DNA of 34,984 nucleotides from Acidimicrobiales bacterium (GTDB taxonomy: Bacteria; Actinomycetota; Acidimicrobiia; Acidimicrobiales; RAAP-2). The translations under genes were made by a program, and so were the position numbers. Positions within the stretch are counted from its first letter, which is position 1; each line of letters starts with the position of its first letter. Where the stretch lies: assembly GCA_030039755.1 (NCBI GenBank), contig JASHUY010000044.1, positions 1 to 34,984 of the forward strand, written 5' to 3'. Below are positions 8,227-16,202 of this stretch, one piece after another. The notes beneath the pieces were generated by a model. That model saw nothing but the letters and a program-made list of their open reading frames with translations, was not told the DNA's origin and did not search any database.

Positions 8227-9003
8227 TTGCCTGTCGATTACGTGCTCGAAGACCACGTCGCAAGGGTCACGCTGAACCGGCCCGAGAGGAGGAACGCGGT
8301 CGACGCCGCGATGCAGGCGGAGCTCGCCTCGATCTGGGCCGAGGTCGAGGCGAACTCCGAGGTGCGGGTCGTCGTCCTCACCGGCGCAGGCGACCAGGCA
8401 TTCTGCGCCGGCGACGACATGAAGAGCGACGAGGGGAAGACCGGGACGGACTACTGGCTCGACCTGCGTCCCGACGGTTTCGGCCACCTCACCCTGCGCC
8501 GGACGCTCTCGGTCCCCGTGCTGGCAAGGGTCAACGGTTTTGCGCTCGGTGGCGGTATGGAGCTGGTGATCGGGTGCGATCTCGCGGTCGCGGCGGACAC
8601 CGCGGAGTTCGGCTTCGTGGAACCGCGACTCGGCCGCCTCCCCCTCGACGGCGGGATCGTGGCGCTCGTCCGGCAGCTTCCGAGCAAGTGGGCGATGGAA
8701 GTGCTCTTGACCGGGCGCCGCTTCACGGCCGAAGAGGCCGCCCGGCTCGCCATCGTCAACGAGGTGGTCCCGGCCCCCGAGCTCGACGCCGCCGTCGAAC
8801 GATGGCTCGGCTGGCTGCTCGCCTGCGCCCCGCTCTCACTCCGGGCGATCAAGGCGGTCACGAAGACGACCGAGGGTATGACCGCGCGCAGCGCCCGGCT
8901 GCAGCAAGTTCCCGAGCTCATCGAATGTCTCGGATCGAACGACGGGCAGGAGGGCGTGCGCGCCTTTCGCGAGAAGCGGGCGCCATGGTGGACCGCGACG
9001 TAG
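8227..9003 (+). CDS. Enoyl-CoA hydratase/isomerase family protein (crotonase)
   Basis: A 258-residue crotonase-fold enzyme of normal length. The TTG at 8227 is chosen because AGGAGGGG lies directly upstream at 8217-8224 and the protein then begins PVDYVLEDHVARVTLNRPERRNAV, the standard family N-terminus. The oxyanion-hole and catalytic regions are present: CAGDDM near residue 65, FALGGGMELVIGCDLA with the first catalytic glutamate, and FGFVEPRLGRLPLDGG with the second. It probably hydrates an unsaturated acyl-CoA made by the divergent CoA-transferase operon. It overlaps the next gene by 19 bases. Confidence 0.92.
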   Translation: MPVDYVLEDHVARVTLNRPERRNAVDAAMQAELASIWAEVEANSEVRVVVLTGAGDQAFCAGDDMKSDEGKTGTDYWLDLRPDGFGHLTLRRTLSVPVLARVNGFALGGGMELVIGCDLAVAADTAEFGFVEPRLGRLPLDGGIVALVRQLPSKWAMEVLLTGRRFTAEEAARLAIVNEVVPAPELDAAVERWLGWLLACAPLSLRAIKAVTKTTEGMTARSARLQQVPELIECLGSNDGQEGVRAFREKRAPWWTAT

Positions 9004-10013
9004 TCCGTCGGCGGCTCGCCGAGTTGCCCAAGGCCGAGCTCCATCTCCACGCCGAGGGATCGATGCGCCAGGACACCGCGGACGAGCTCGCCGACCGCTA
9101 CGGGATCGACCCGATCGTGGTGCCGCGCGACTACCCGACGTGGTCGTCGTTCTCGACGCTGTACGAGCGCTGCCGGTCCCTCGTCGCCTCGTTGGACGAC
9201 TTGCGGCGGATCGTGGCGGAGCTCTTCTCCGACGCGGTGGCCCTCGGGACCGTGTGGACCGAGCTCCATCTCGTGCCGCACCTCTACAAGGGGAGGCTCG
9301 GGCGGGTCGAAGGTCTCGTCGAGGCGGCGCTCGATGGTTCGAGGTCCGTTTCGAGCGATGGAGGAGCGGCGGGTGGCTTGATCCTCGGCGTCGACCGGAA
9401 CCTCGGTCGCGCCGAAGCCTTGGAGATCGCCAACCTCGCCGTCAAGTACCACGACGACGGAGTGGTCGCCATGGGTCTCACCGGAGACGAGACCACCTCG
9501 GGATTCGCCGACTTCGTCGAAGCTTTCGACCTCGTCCGGGACGCGGGGCTCGGAGTCGTCCCGCACTCGGGCGAGCAGGGCCCCCCGTCCAACGTGCGGG
9601 AGACGATGGAGCGGTTCCGACCCGACCGGATCAGCCACGGGGTCGCCGGCGCCCGGGACGGCGGGCTCGTCGAGACACTCCGGGAGCGGGGCATATGCCT
9701 GGACGTCGCGGTCACGTCGAACGTGAAGTTGCGCTCCGTCCCCAGCCTCCGGGAGCACCCGTTCGCGCAGCTCTTCCGCGCGGGCGTCCCGGTCTCGCTG
9801 AACTCGGACATCACCCTGCTCGCGGGCTGCACCATCGTCGACGAGTACGAGCTGGTCGTACGGGAATTCGGCATGAGCGCCTCGGACCTCGGCGCGATCG
9901 CGTCCAACTCCCTTCGGCACGCACGCGCAAACGGGGACCTTCTCGCCCGGTACGGGTCCCGTATCGATGCCTGGGTCGAGGGCGCCGCGCCGGGTCACTC
10001 CCCGGACGGATGA
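8985..10013 (+). CDS. Adenosine-deaminase-family amidohydrolase with altered Asp-Asp motif
   Basis: A 342-residue metal-dependent deaminase. The HxH zinc motif is HLHAEGS (H20, H22), the catalytic glutamate is in VVPHSGEQG (H194, E197), the general-base histidine in RISHGV (H218), and the zinc aspartate in SLNSD (D275). In adenosine deaminases the aspartate is part of DDP. Here the next residues are I-T, so the second aspartate that contacts the purine is missing. The fold and metal site look intact, but the substrate may not be adenosine. The start lies inside the crotonase gene. The nucleoside-uptake locus beyond the convergent LacI gene makes a nucleoside-like substrate plausible. Confidence 0.85.
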   Translation: MVDRDVVRRRLAELPKAELHLHAEGSMRQDTADELADRYGIDPIVVPRDYPTWSSFSTLYERCRSLVASLDDLRRIVAELFSDAVALGTVWTELHLVPHLYKGRLGRVEGLVEAALDGSRSVSSDGGAAGGLILGVDRNLGRAEALEIANLAVKYHDDGVVAMGLTGDETTSGFADFVEAFDLVRDAGLGVVPHSGEQGPPSNVRETMERFRPDRISHGVAGARDGGLVETLRERGICLDVAVTSNVKLRSVPSLREHPFAQLFRAGVPVSLNSDITLLAGCTIVDEYELVVREFGMSASDLGAIASNSLRHARANGDLLARYGSRIDAWVEGAAPGHSPDG

Positions 10014-11071
10014 TGCCGACGGAGGGGACCACGACCCGGGGGGCGCGCGATCCCCGTCGAGGCGCGAACCACCAGGCTCGGTTGCAAGGTCACGTGCTCG
10101 GCGACGTGCGCGCCGAGCTCCCTCGTTCGATCGAGGAGCTCGATGCTCACTCTCGCGAGGTCCGCGGTCGGTTGCCGGACCGTGGTCAACGGGGGGTGGG
10201 CTACCGCACTGAACCAGACGTCGTCGTACCCCGTCACCATCAGGTCCGAGGGAACCCGGGCTCCCGCCTCGTGACAGGACTGCAGCACGCCGAAGGCGAT
10301 GGCGTCGTCACCGCAGACCACGGCGTCCGGGAGAGCGTCCCCGGTGAGCAGCCGGTTGCTGGCTTCGCGTCCCCACTCCGAGGTGAACTCCCCGAGCGCC
10401 GGGTCGGCGATCGAGCGGAGGTGGAGGCGTCCGATGAACGCACGGAACGCCTTCAGCCTCCGCTTTGCAGTCGAGCTGTCCGTCCGGGCACTGATGAACT
10501 GCACCGTCCCCACGCCCCTCTCGGCGAGATGTGCCAGAACCAGGTGGACACCGACCTCGTCGTCCACACCGATCCAATCCGAGTCGAGATGGTCGACACG
10601 CCGGTCCAGCTGGACGACGGGCACTCTCTCTGCGACGGCGGCAAGGACCGCGCGGCTCCTCTTCAGGTCGCACGGGACGATGATGAGCCCGTCGATCCGG
10701 CGCTCGACGAGCTCCTGCAGCCTCCGGCTCTCGAGGTCCGGATCGTTCCCCGATGCCGACAGGAGGAGCGTCCGGCCCGAGCGTTGCAGCTCCTCTTCGA
10801 CGCCTTCGGCACACGCCGCGAAGAAGGGGTTGGCAATGCTCGGCACGATCATGCCGATGGTGCTGGACGACTGCAGGCGCAGCCCCTGGGCGAGCGCATT
10901 GCGGCGGTACCCGAGCTCCTCCGCCGCCGCCTGCACCTTCACGACGAGGTCCGGCCGGACCGGCCGACTGCCGTGCAGGGCACGTGAAACGGTCGCGATG
11001 GACACGCCCGCCCGGACCGCGACGTCGCGGATCGTGGGCGTCCTCCCCGCCCAGAGGTTCTCCTTGTCCAC
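9995..11071 (-). CDS. LacI-family transcriptional regulator
   Basis: A 358-residue repressor. The helix-turn-helix and hinge lie at about 12-62 (TIRDVAVRAGVSIATVSRALHG, then AEELGYRRNALAQGLR). A periplasmic-binding-protein-like sensor domain follows (IGMIVPSIANPFFA, DGLIIVPCD, VPVVQLDR, PDAVVCGDDAIAFG, MVTGYDD, LTTVRQP). The GTG start has AGGAGG 4 bases upstream. It converges on, and overlaps by 19 bases, the deaminase gene. Divergent from it is the dioxygenase/ribose-importer/nucleoside-hydrolase operon, and a LacI-type operator lies between the two. The likely effector is a nucleoside, ribose or a related sugar. Confidence 0.95.
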   Translation of the reverse strand: MDKENLWAGRTPTIRDVAVRAGVSIATVSRALHGSRPVRPDLVVKVQAAAEELGYRRNALAQGLRLQSSSTIGMIVPSIANPFFAACAEGVEEELQRSGRTLLLSASGNDPDLESRRLQELVERRIDGLIIVPCDLKRSRAVLAAVAERVPVVQLDRRVDHLDSDWIGVDDEVGVHLVLAHLAERGVGTVQFISARTDSSTAKRRLKAFRAFIGRLHLRSIADPALGEFTSEWGREASNRLLTGDALPDAVVCGDDAIAFGVLQSCHEAGARVPSDLMVTGYDDVWFSAVAHPPLTTVRQPTADLARVSIELLDRTRELGAHVAEHVTLQPSLVVRASTGIARPPGRGPLRRHHPSGE

Positions 11072-11109
11072 GCTGCCTCCTCGGCAGTCCGTCGCACACC
11101 GGGCAGGCC

Positions 11110-11138
11110 TTGACGCGAAGTCCGCCGGTCGCTACTTT
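11110..11138 (+). promoter_or_regulatory. Predicted sigma70-type promoter of the nucleoside operon
   Basis: TTGACG (11110-11115), a 17-base spacer, then TACTTT (11133-11138). Transcription would start near 11145, about 157 bases before the dioxygenase start codon. Confidence 0.6.
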
Positions 11139-11151
11139 ACGCGCCAGCGGG

Positions 11152-11165
11152 GGAAAACGTTTTCC
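11152..11165. promoter_or_regulatory. Perfect LacI-family operator palindrome
   Basis: GGAAAACGTTTTCC is a perfect 14-base palindrome with the central CG typical of LacI/PurR/CcpA-type operators. It lies between the LacI gene and the operon, just after the predicted start site, where a bound repressor would block the polymerase. A wider pair GCGGGGG/CCCCCGC (11147-11153 and 11172-11178) encloses it and could fold in the RNA. Confidence 0.85.
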
Positions 11166-11228
11166 ACGTCACCCCCGCCGGTTGGGCATCGCGACGGACG
11201 CGAGGCAGAAGAGGCGGGGGCGACCGGA

Positions 11229-11250
11229 TCGCCTTCCGTCGAGAAGGCGA
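11229..11250 (+). other. Stem-loop in the 5' leader of the nucleoside operon
   Basis: TCGCCTT (11229-11235) pairs perfectly with AAGGCGA (11244-11250) around an 8-base loop. It lies in the long untranslated leader, about 50 bases before the dioxygenase start. Function unknown. Confidence 0.35.
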
Positions 11251-11301
11251 CGAGCGGCGCGCAGACTGGATCGCACGTTGGCGATGCGTCAAGGGGGTCG
11301 T

Positions 11302-12132
11302 ATGCGCGAGACGGTGACCGAGCAGGAAGTGAATTGCTACCGGAGGAACGGCTTCGCCGTGCTTCGCGATCTGCTCGATGCCGATGAGGTCCTCGCGTGG
11401 CGGCAGGCCGTCACGAGCGCCTTCGGCGATCGGACCGGCATCTTCCCGAAGGCGGACGCGGAGTACGCACCGTTCTTCACGGAAGAGCACGACTACCACG
11501 ACAAGGTGTTCTCGCAGACGGTCAATCTCTGGATGACGAGCCCGGAGGTCCGGGAGCTCGTGCTCGACCGGCGGCTGGGACGCATCGCTGCGACGCTCGC
11601 CGGCGCGGACGGGATGCGGATCTATCTCGACCAGGCCCTCGTCAAGGAGCCGTTCGCCAACCCCACGGCGTTCCACCTCGACGTTCCGTATTGGGCATTC
11701 AAGGCGAGCAACGCACTGACGATCTGGTTCGCGCTCTCGGACGCGACCGTGGAGAACGGCTGTCTCTGTTACGTTCCGGGGACGCATCTCGACGAGCGGT
11801 ACGACAACGTCGCCATCGACCAGGACATCGGCGCGCTGTTCAAGGTCTATCCGGATTGGAAGAAGATCGACCCGGTGTTCTGCCCGGTTCCCGCAGGGGG
11901 GGCCGTCGTGCACAACGGGCTCACGGCTCACGGCGCCGGCGCGAACATGACCCCCCACCAGCGGATCGCCATCGCCATCGCCTACATGCCGGACGGCGCC
12001 AGGTTCAACGGAGCTCAGGACGTGTACACGAAAGAGCAGGTCGCGCGCATGGCGGTCGGCGATCTGCTGGACGACGAGGAACAGAACCCACTCGTGTTCT
12101 CCGCCTCTTCGGACGACCTCCCGGTGGCGTGA
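11302..12132 (+). CDS. Phytanoyl-CoA dioxygenase (PhyH) family Fe(II)/2-oxoglutarate oxygenase
   Basis: A 276-residue double-stranded beta-helix oxygenase. The iron triad is visible as AFHLDVPYW (H125, D127) and GLTAHGAGAN (H210). R221 in HQRIAIAIAYMPDG is placed to bind 2-oxoglutarate, and SDATVENGCLCYVPGTH is the usual PhyH core. The ATG at 11302 has AGGGGG upstream. These enzymes hydroxylate unactivated C-H bonds, not only in phytanoyl-CoA but in many small molecules. It is the first gene after the LacI operator, followed at 49 bases by a ribose-type importer. This suggests it acts on the imported nucleoside or sugar, which is inference. Confidence 0.88.
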   Translation: MRETVTEQEVNCYRRNGFAVLRDLLDADEVLAWRQAVTSAFGDRTGIFPKADAEYAPFFTEEHDYHDKVFSQTVNLWMTSPEVRELVLDRRLGRIAATLAGADGMRIYLDQALVKEPFANPTAFHLDVPYWAFKASNALTIWFALSDATVENGCLCYVPGTHLDERYDNVAIDQDIGALFKVYPDWKKIDPVFCPVPAGGAVVHNGLTAHGAGANMTPHQRIAIAIAYMPDGARFNGAQDVYTKEQVARMAVGDLLDDEEQNPLVFSASSDDLPVA

Positions 12133-12181
12133 GGGCCGAGCACCGGGTTCGGACGGAAGCGGCGGCGAAGGAAAGACCGTT

Positions 12182-13228
12182 GTGACGCTGACGCAGGGGT
12201 CGAACACGACGACGCCCTCCGACGCCTCGTCAGCGGCCCGGTCGAAGAGACGGTCGCGCCGGCGCTGGGGTTTCGTCCAACGCTACGGCGTCATCGGCGT
12301 CTGGGGTCTCCTCATCGTCGTCTTCGGCGCCCTGAAGCCGTCGGAGTTCCTGACCACCACGAACTTCGAGACGATGTTCGACTCGCAAGGCACCCTTCTG
12401 CTTCTCGCGCTCGGCTTCATCGTCCCGCTCATCGCCGGGGAGCTCGATCTCTCCCTGGCGGGGAGCTTCACCATCGAAGTCGTCCTGATCGGGAGGCTCG
12501 ACATCGTCCACCACTGGCCGTTGGCCACGGTGTTCCTCGCGATGATCGGCTTGGGCGTCGTCATCGGGATCTTCCAGGGCTTCCTGATCGTGACGCTCGG
12601 GCTGAACTCGCTGATCGTCACGCTCGGCACCGGTACCGCGTTCCTCGGGATCGCCCTCGGGATCGACATCACGCCGAGATCCGGGGTCGGCACAGGTTAC
12701 GCGCACGCGTTCTCCGGATCGTTCCTCGGCCTCGAACTGTCCTTCTGGCTGGCACTCGCGGCGGTCCTCCTCGCCTGGTACGTCTTCTCGTACACGCCTC
12801 TCGGCCGCCGGATGTTCTTCGTCGGCGCCAACCCCAACGTCGCCCGCCTGTCCGGGATCCGCGTGAAGCGCATCAAGTTCTCCTCGCTCATCGTCTCGAG
12901 CGCGGTCGCGGCTCTCGCATCGATCGTCGCGGTCGGCTACCTGAACGGAACCGACCCGACGCTGGGTTCGTCGTTGTTGCTGCCGATGCTGTCGAGCGCG
13001 TTCCTCGGGACGACCTGCATCGACGTGGGTCGGCCGAGCGCTTGGGGCACCTTCGTGGCCACCTACCTCCTGGTGACCGGGTACACGGGACTGGAGATCA
13101 TCGGCCTCGCCGGATGGATCCAGGACGTCTTCTACGGCGGTGCGCTCGTCATCGCGCTTGCCGTGTCGAGCTTGACCGTGAAAGGGGGTGCAGGAAACAA
13201 CATAGGAATGACGGTGGAGGCCCAGTAG
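12182..13228 (+). CDS. ABC transporter permease, ribose/simple-sugar (RbsC-like) type
   Basis: A 348-residue membrane protein of the BPD_transp_2 class with eight to ten hydrophobic segments. Family signatures include PLIAGELDLSLAGSF (normally AGGIDLSVG), NSLIVTLGTGTAFLGIALG, and FVGANPNVARLSGIRVKRIKF, the cytosolic loop that docks the ATPase. The start is a GTG after AAGGAAAG. Downstream lie the binding protein and double ATPase of the same system, so together they make a complete sugar or nucleoside importer. Confidence 0.93.
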   Translation: MTLTQGSNTTTPSDASSAARSKRRSRRRWGFVQRYGVIGVWGLLIVVFGALKPSEFLTTTNFETMFDSQGTLLLLALGFIVPLIAGELDLSLAGSFTIEVVLIGRLDIVHHWPLATVFLAMIGLGVVIGIFQGFLIVTLGLNSLIVTLGTGTAFLGIALGIDITPRSGVGTGYAHAFSGSFLGLELSFWLALAAVLLAWYVFSYTPLGRRMFFVGANPNVARLSGIRVKRIKFSSLIVSSAVAALASIVAVGYLNGTDPTLGSSLLLPMLSSAFLGTTCIDVGRPSAWGTFVATYLLVTGYTGLEIIGLAGWIQDVFYGGALVIALAVSSLTVKGGAGNNIGMTVEAQ

Positions 13229-13231
13229 CCG

Positions 13232-13252
13232 GGCGGCGCGGCGAACGCCGCC
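13232..13252 (+). other. Stem-loop between permease and binding-protein genes
   Basis: GGCGGCG (13232-13238) pairs with CGCCGCC (13246-13252) around a 7-base loop, just after the permease stop. It may terminate part of the transcripts or protect the binding-protein mRNA. No T-tract follows. Confidence 0.35.
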
Positions 13253-13315
13253 ACCCGTACGGATCCGACTGGGCGTGGAATCGCAAAGCCAGTACGGAAG
13301 TGGAGGGAATCATTG

Positions 13316-14515
13316 ATGATCAAACAGCGACATGGCTGGAAGAACGCCGTGGCTGTCGGAGGTGCCGTGCTCGCTGCGGCCTTCGGGACGAGCCTGCTCG
13401 TCGCCGGCCCCGCGACGGCGACTGCGACCCACCGGGGTGGGCAGGACCACGCCGGCCTGACCGCCCCGCAGAAGTCGGCCTTGGAGTCCGCATTGAAGGC
13501 GGCCGAGGGCCCCTCTCAGTTCGTCGCACCAGGGCCGGCGCTTCCCGCCGGGAAGGTGAAGGCGCTGAAGGGCGACTCGATCATGTTCCTCGGTGTGGGG
13601 GAGAACACCTTCAACACGGAGTTGCTGACGGGCGTGAAGCAGGCGGCGAGCGCGGCAGGGCTCAGCGTCATATACGACAACTCGGAGACAGCGACGTCCC
13701 AGGTCCAGGACATCGAGACCGCGGTCAGCGAGAACGCCAAGGCCGTCATCCTCGAGTGCATCGTCCCGACATCGGTGTCGAGCGCGCTCACCAAGGCGAA
13801 GGCCGCCCATGTGACCGTCATCGCAGGCTGCACAGGCGACCCCCGCCTTCCGACATCCAAGATCAAAGCTCTCGGCGTGTTCGGAGAGGTGACGTACAGC
13901 TACACGAATTCGGGGAAGCTGATCGGTGACTACGACGTGCTGAAGACCAACGGCCACGTCGACGCGCTCGTCCAGTGGTTCCAGGGGCTCGGCGCGTCCG
14001 ACGACACCGTCACAGGATTCAAGTCGGTGTTGCAGCAGTACTGCTCGAAGACGTGCTCGGCGAAGTACACAGACATTCCGCTCTCCAGCAGCACGACATC
14101 GGCGGTCGGGAGCTCGGCGTCGGCGGCGGTGGCGAACCCTGCGATCAACGTCTTCTTCCCCGTCTACGACTTCATGGTGGGCGACGACGAGCCGATCATC
14201 ACGTCGGCCCACGACAACTCGCGCATCACGCTTGCGACGCAGAACGCGGACCTTGCGCCGATGCAGGAGCTCGCCGCAGGCAACACGGCGGTGAAGGCGG
14301 AGGTCGGAGACCCGACCACGTGGGAAGGTTGGGCATGCGTCGACCAGGCGCTGCGCGGAATGGTCGGCATGTCGGCTGTCCAGGACGAGCACGTGCCCAT
14401 CCGGCTGTTCGACACAACCAACATCAAGAGCGTCAACCTCAAGGCTTCGCAGACAACCTGGTACGGTCCGGCGAACTACCGCGCCGACTACGAGAAGCTG
14501 TGGGGCGTGAAGTAA
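13316..14515 (+). CDS. ABC transporter substrate-binding protein, sugar/nucleoside type
   Basis: A 399-residue exported protein. The ATG at 13316 follows GGAGGG; a TTG 3 bases earlier is the alternative. The signal segment (AVAVGGAVLAAAFGTSLLVAGPATATA) has no lipobox cysteine. The mature part is a periplasmic-binding-protein type 1 fold: SIMFLGVGENTFNTELLTGVKQAASAAGL, NAKAVILECIVPTSV, VTVIAGCTGDP, NVFFPVYDFM. Nine of its 35 threonine codons are ACA, while the neighbouring ATPase has none in 16. It is the recognition subunit of the importer. The ribokinase-like and nucleoside-hydrolase genes downstream suggest a ribonucleoside or ribose ligand. Confidence 0.9.
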   Translation: MIKQRHGWKNAVAVGGAVLAAAFGTSLLVAGPATATATHRGGQDHAGLTAPQKSALESALKAAEGPSQFVAPGPALPAGKVKALKGDSIMFLGVGENTFNTELLTGVKQAASAAGLSVIYDNSETATSQVQDIETAVSENAKAVILECIVPTSVSSALTKAKAAHVTVIAGCTGDPRLPTSKIKALGVFGEVTYSYTNSGKLIGDYDVLKTNGHVDALVQWFQGLGASDDTVTGFKSVLQQYCSKTCSAKYTDIPLSSSTTSAVGSSASAAVANPAINVFFPVYDFMVGDDEPIITSAHDNSRITLATQNADLAPMQELAAGNTAVKAEVGDPTTWEGWACVDQALRGMVGMSAVQDEHVPIRLFDTTNIKSVNLKASQTTWYGPANYRADYEKLWGVK

Positions 14516-14540
14516 CTGCGGTGATCACCGTGGTGCGGCT

Positions 14541-14570
14541 GCCGAGCGGGTGGGACCTCCACCCCTCGGC
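14541..14570 (+). terminator. Strong intercistronic hairpin after the binding-protein gene
   Basis: GCCGAG-C-GGGTGG (14541-14553) pairs with CCACCC-CTCGGC (14559-14570): a 12-bp stem with one bulged C and a 5-base loop. A 12-base palindrome, CGGTGATCACCG, lies just before it at 14519-14530. No T-tract. The position fits partial termination or 3' protection, giving more binding protein than ATPase. Confidence 0.55.
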
Positions 14571-14687
14571 GGTCGCCCCGCGCCACCGAGGCATCCCGCG
14601 CGGCTTGGGACGACGGGTCCGTGGTCCGCGTCCGGAACCTCGCGGTGCCCTCGCCGGAGCCACCTTCTCCCGACCACGTCCTTGCGA

Positions 14688-16202
14688 ATGCGCATCTCCG
14701 TCGAACACCTGACGAAGTCCTTCTCCGGCACGCCGGTGCTGAACGACGTGTCATTCTCGCTCGAGAGCGGCGAGGTCGTGGCGCTGCTCGGTCAGAACGG
14801 AAGCGGGAAGTCGACGCTCATCAAGCTGCTGACCGGCTTTCATACTCCGGACTCCGGATCCAATGCGGCGCTCGTGATCGACGGAGCCCGGTACCCGCTG
14901 CCCGTCGCCGACCGGCAGTTGCCCGGTTTCAGGATCGGTGCGGTCCATCAGGACCTCGGCCTCGTGCTCTCCGCCACCGTCGGGGAGAACCTGCTCCTCG
15001 GCGAGCCGGGCGCCGCCGGGCTCCGTCCCATCCGATGGTCGAAGTTCTACGCCAGGGCCCAGCAGATGCTCGCGGGAGTGGGCGCCAGGGACATTCCCGC
15101 ACGCGCCACCGTCCGGGACCTCCCTGCGATCCAGCGCGCCGCCGTGGCGATGGCACGGGCCGTCGGGCACGTCGCCGGAGGGGGGCTCCTGATCCTCGAC
15201 GAGCTCACCGCCTTTTTGACCCAGGACGGCGTCGACGAGCTCTTCGAGCTCGTCGGAGAGGTGTCGAGGGCAGGGGTGAGCGTGCTCTTCGTCTCCCATC
15301 GTCTGGAGGAGATCTGGCGCATCTGCTCCCGGGCGATCGTGCTGCGGAACGGGAACCTGGTCGAGGACACCAGCCTCCAGGGCAAGACGAACGAGGACCT
15401 GATCGACGCGATCGTCGGGCAGCCGCTGGACTGGCTCTACCCGCCGAAAGCCGAAGTCGTCGGCGCGCCGAGGTTGCACCTCGGTGTCGAACCTGACGCG
15501 GGCTCACCCGGGTTCGAGATCGACGCGAAGCGAGGAGAGATCCTCGGCGTCACCGGCCTGCGGGGCATGGGGTACGGACGCGTCGTCCGCTCGCTCTACG
15601 GTGAGACGCCACAGCGGGGACGCTTGCAGGTCGACGACGACGTCGTCGACCTGCTCGAGTTGAACCCCATTCGTGCGTACCAGTTGGGAATCCGCCTCGT
15701 ACCCTCAGACCGCTTGAAGAACGCCGCCTTCGGCGAGGCCAGCGTGAGTGAGAACGCCTCCCTGCCGGTGCTGGCGCAGTTCATGCGGCACGGCCTGTAC
15801 CGGCGCAGCCTGGAAGCGGGATGGGTCGACGAGCTCATCGGAGACTACGGCATCGTGCCGCAGGACCCGGGCGTGCCGTTCCGGTCGCTGAGCGGTGGGA
15901 ACCAGCAGAAGGTCGTCGTCGCGCACTGGATCGAGACCCAGCCACGGGTGCTGCTGTTGGACGAGCCCGTCCAGGGTGTCGACGTGGGAGCGAGACGGGA
16001 CATCTTCCTGCGCATCGTGGAGTCGGCCAAGAACGGCATGACGATCGTCTACTCGTCGAGCGAGCCGGACGACCTCGCCGAGCTGTGCCACCGCGTCGTC
16101 GCCTTCCGTGACGGGAGGATCTCCGGTGAACTGTCGGGGGCGGACGTCACGGCGAACGGGATCAGTCGCATGAGCTGGGCGGCACCTTCCGGTGACCCGT
16201 AG
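14688..16202 (+). CDS. ABC transporter ATP-binding protein, RbsA-like double ATPase
   Basis: A 504-residue protein with two fused ATPase domains, normal length for sugar importers. Domain 1 has Walker A GQNGSGKST, Walker B LLILDELTAFLT and switch VSHRLEEI. Its signature motif is degenerate (VRDLPAIQRAAVAMARAV), as often seen. Domain 2 lacks a normal Walker A (GLRGMGYGR) but has LSGGNQQKV and VLLLDEPVQGVDVGA. This asymmetric pattern is typical of RbsA/MglA proteins. The ATG at 14688 begins MRISVEHLTKSF. No clear ribosome site is seen, and a TTG at 14682 is the alternative. The end overlaps the kinase gene by 11 bases. Confidence 0.93.
   Translation: MRISVEHLTKSFSGTPVLNDVSFSLESGEVVALLGQNGSGKSTLIKLLTGFHTPDSGSNAALVIDGARYPLPVADRQLPGFRIGAVHQDLGLVLSATVGENLLLGEPGAAGLRPIRWSKFYARAQQMLAGVGARDIPARATVRDLPAIQRAAVAMARAVGHVAGGGLLILDELTAFLTQDGVDELFELVGEVSRAGVSVLFVSHRLEEIWRICSRAIVLRNGNLVEDTSLQGKTNEDLIDAIVGQPLDWLYPPKAEVVGAPRLHLGVEPDAGSPGFEIDAKRGEILGVTGLRGMGYGRVVRSLYGETPQRGRLQVDDDVVDLLELNPIRAYQLGIRLVPSDRLKNAAFGEASVSENASLPVLAQFMRHGLYRRSLEAGWVDELIGDYGIVPQDPGVPFRSLSGGNQQKVVVAHWIETQPRVLLLDEPVQGVDVGARRDIFLRIVESAKNGMTIVYSSSEPDDLAELCHRVVAFRDGRISGELSGADVTANGISRMSWAAPSGDP

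Noticed and set aside
9340-9352. GGTTCGA-like string resembling a tRNA T-loop
   Set aside because: It lies inside the deaminase coding frame and no acceptor or anticodon stems surround it.
8451-9998. 515-codon minus-strand open frame
   Set aside because: Antisense to the crotonase and deaminase genes, both of which have full catalytic motifs.
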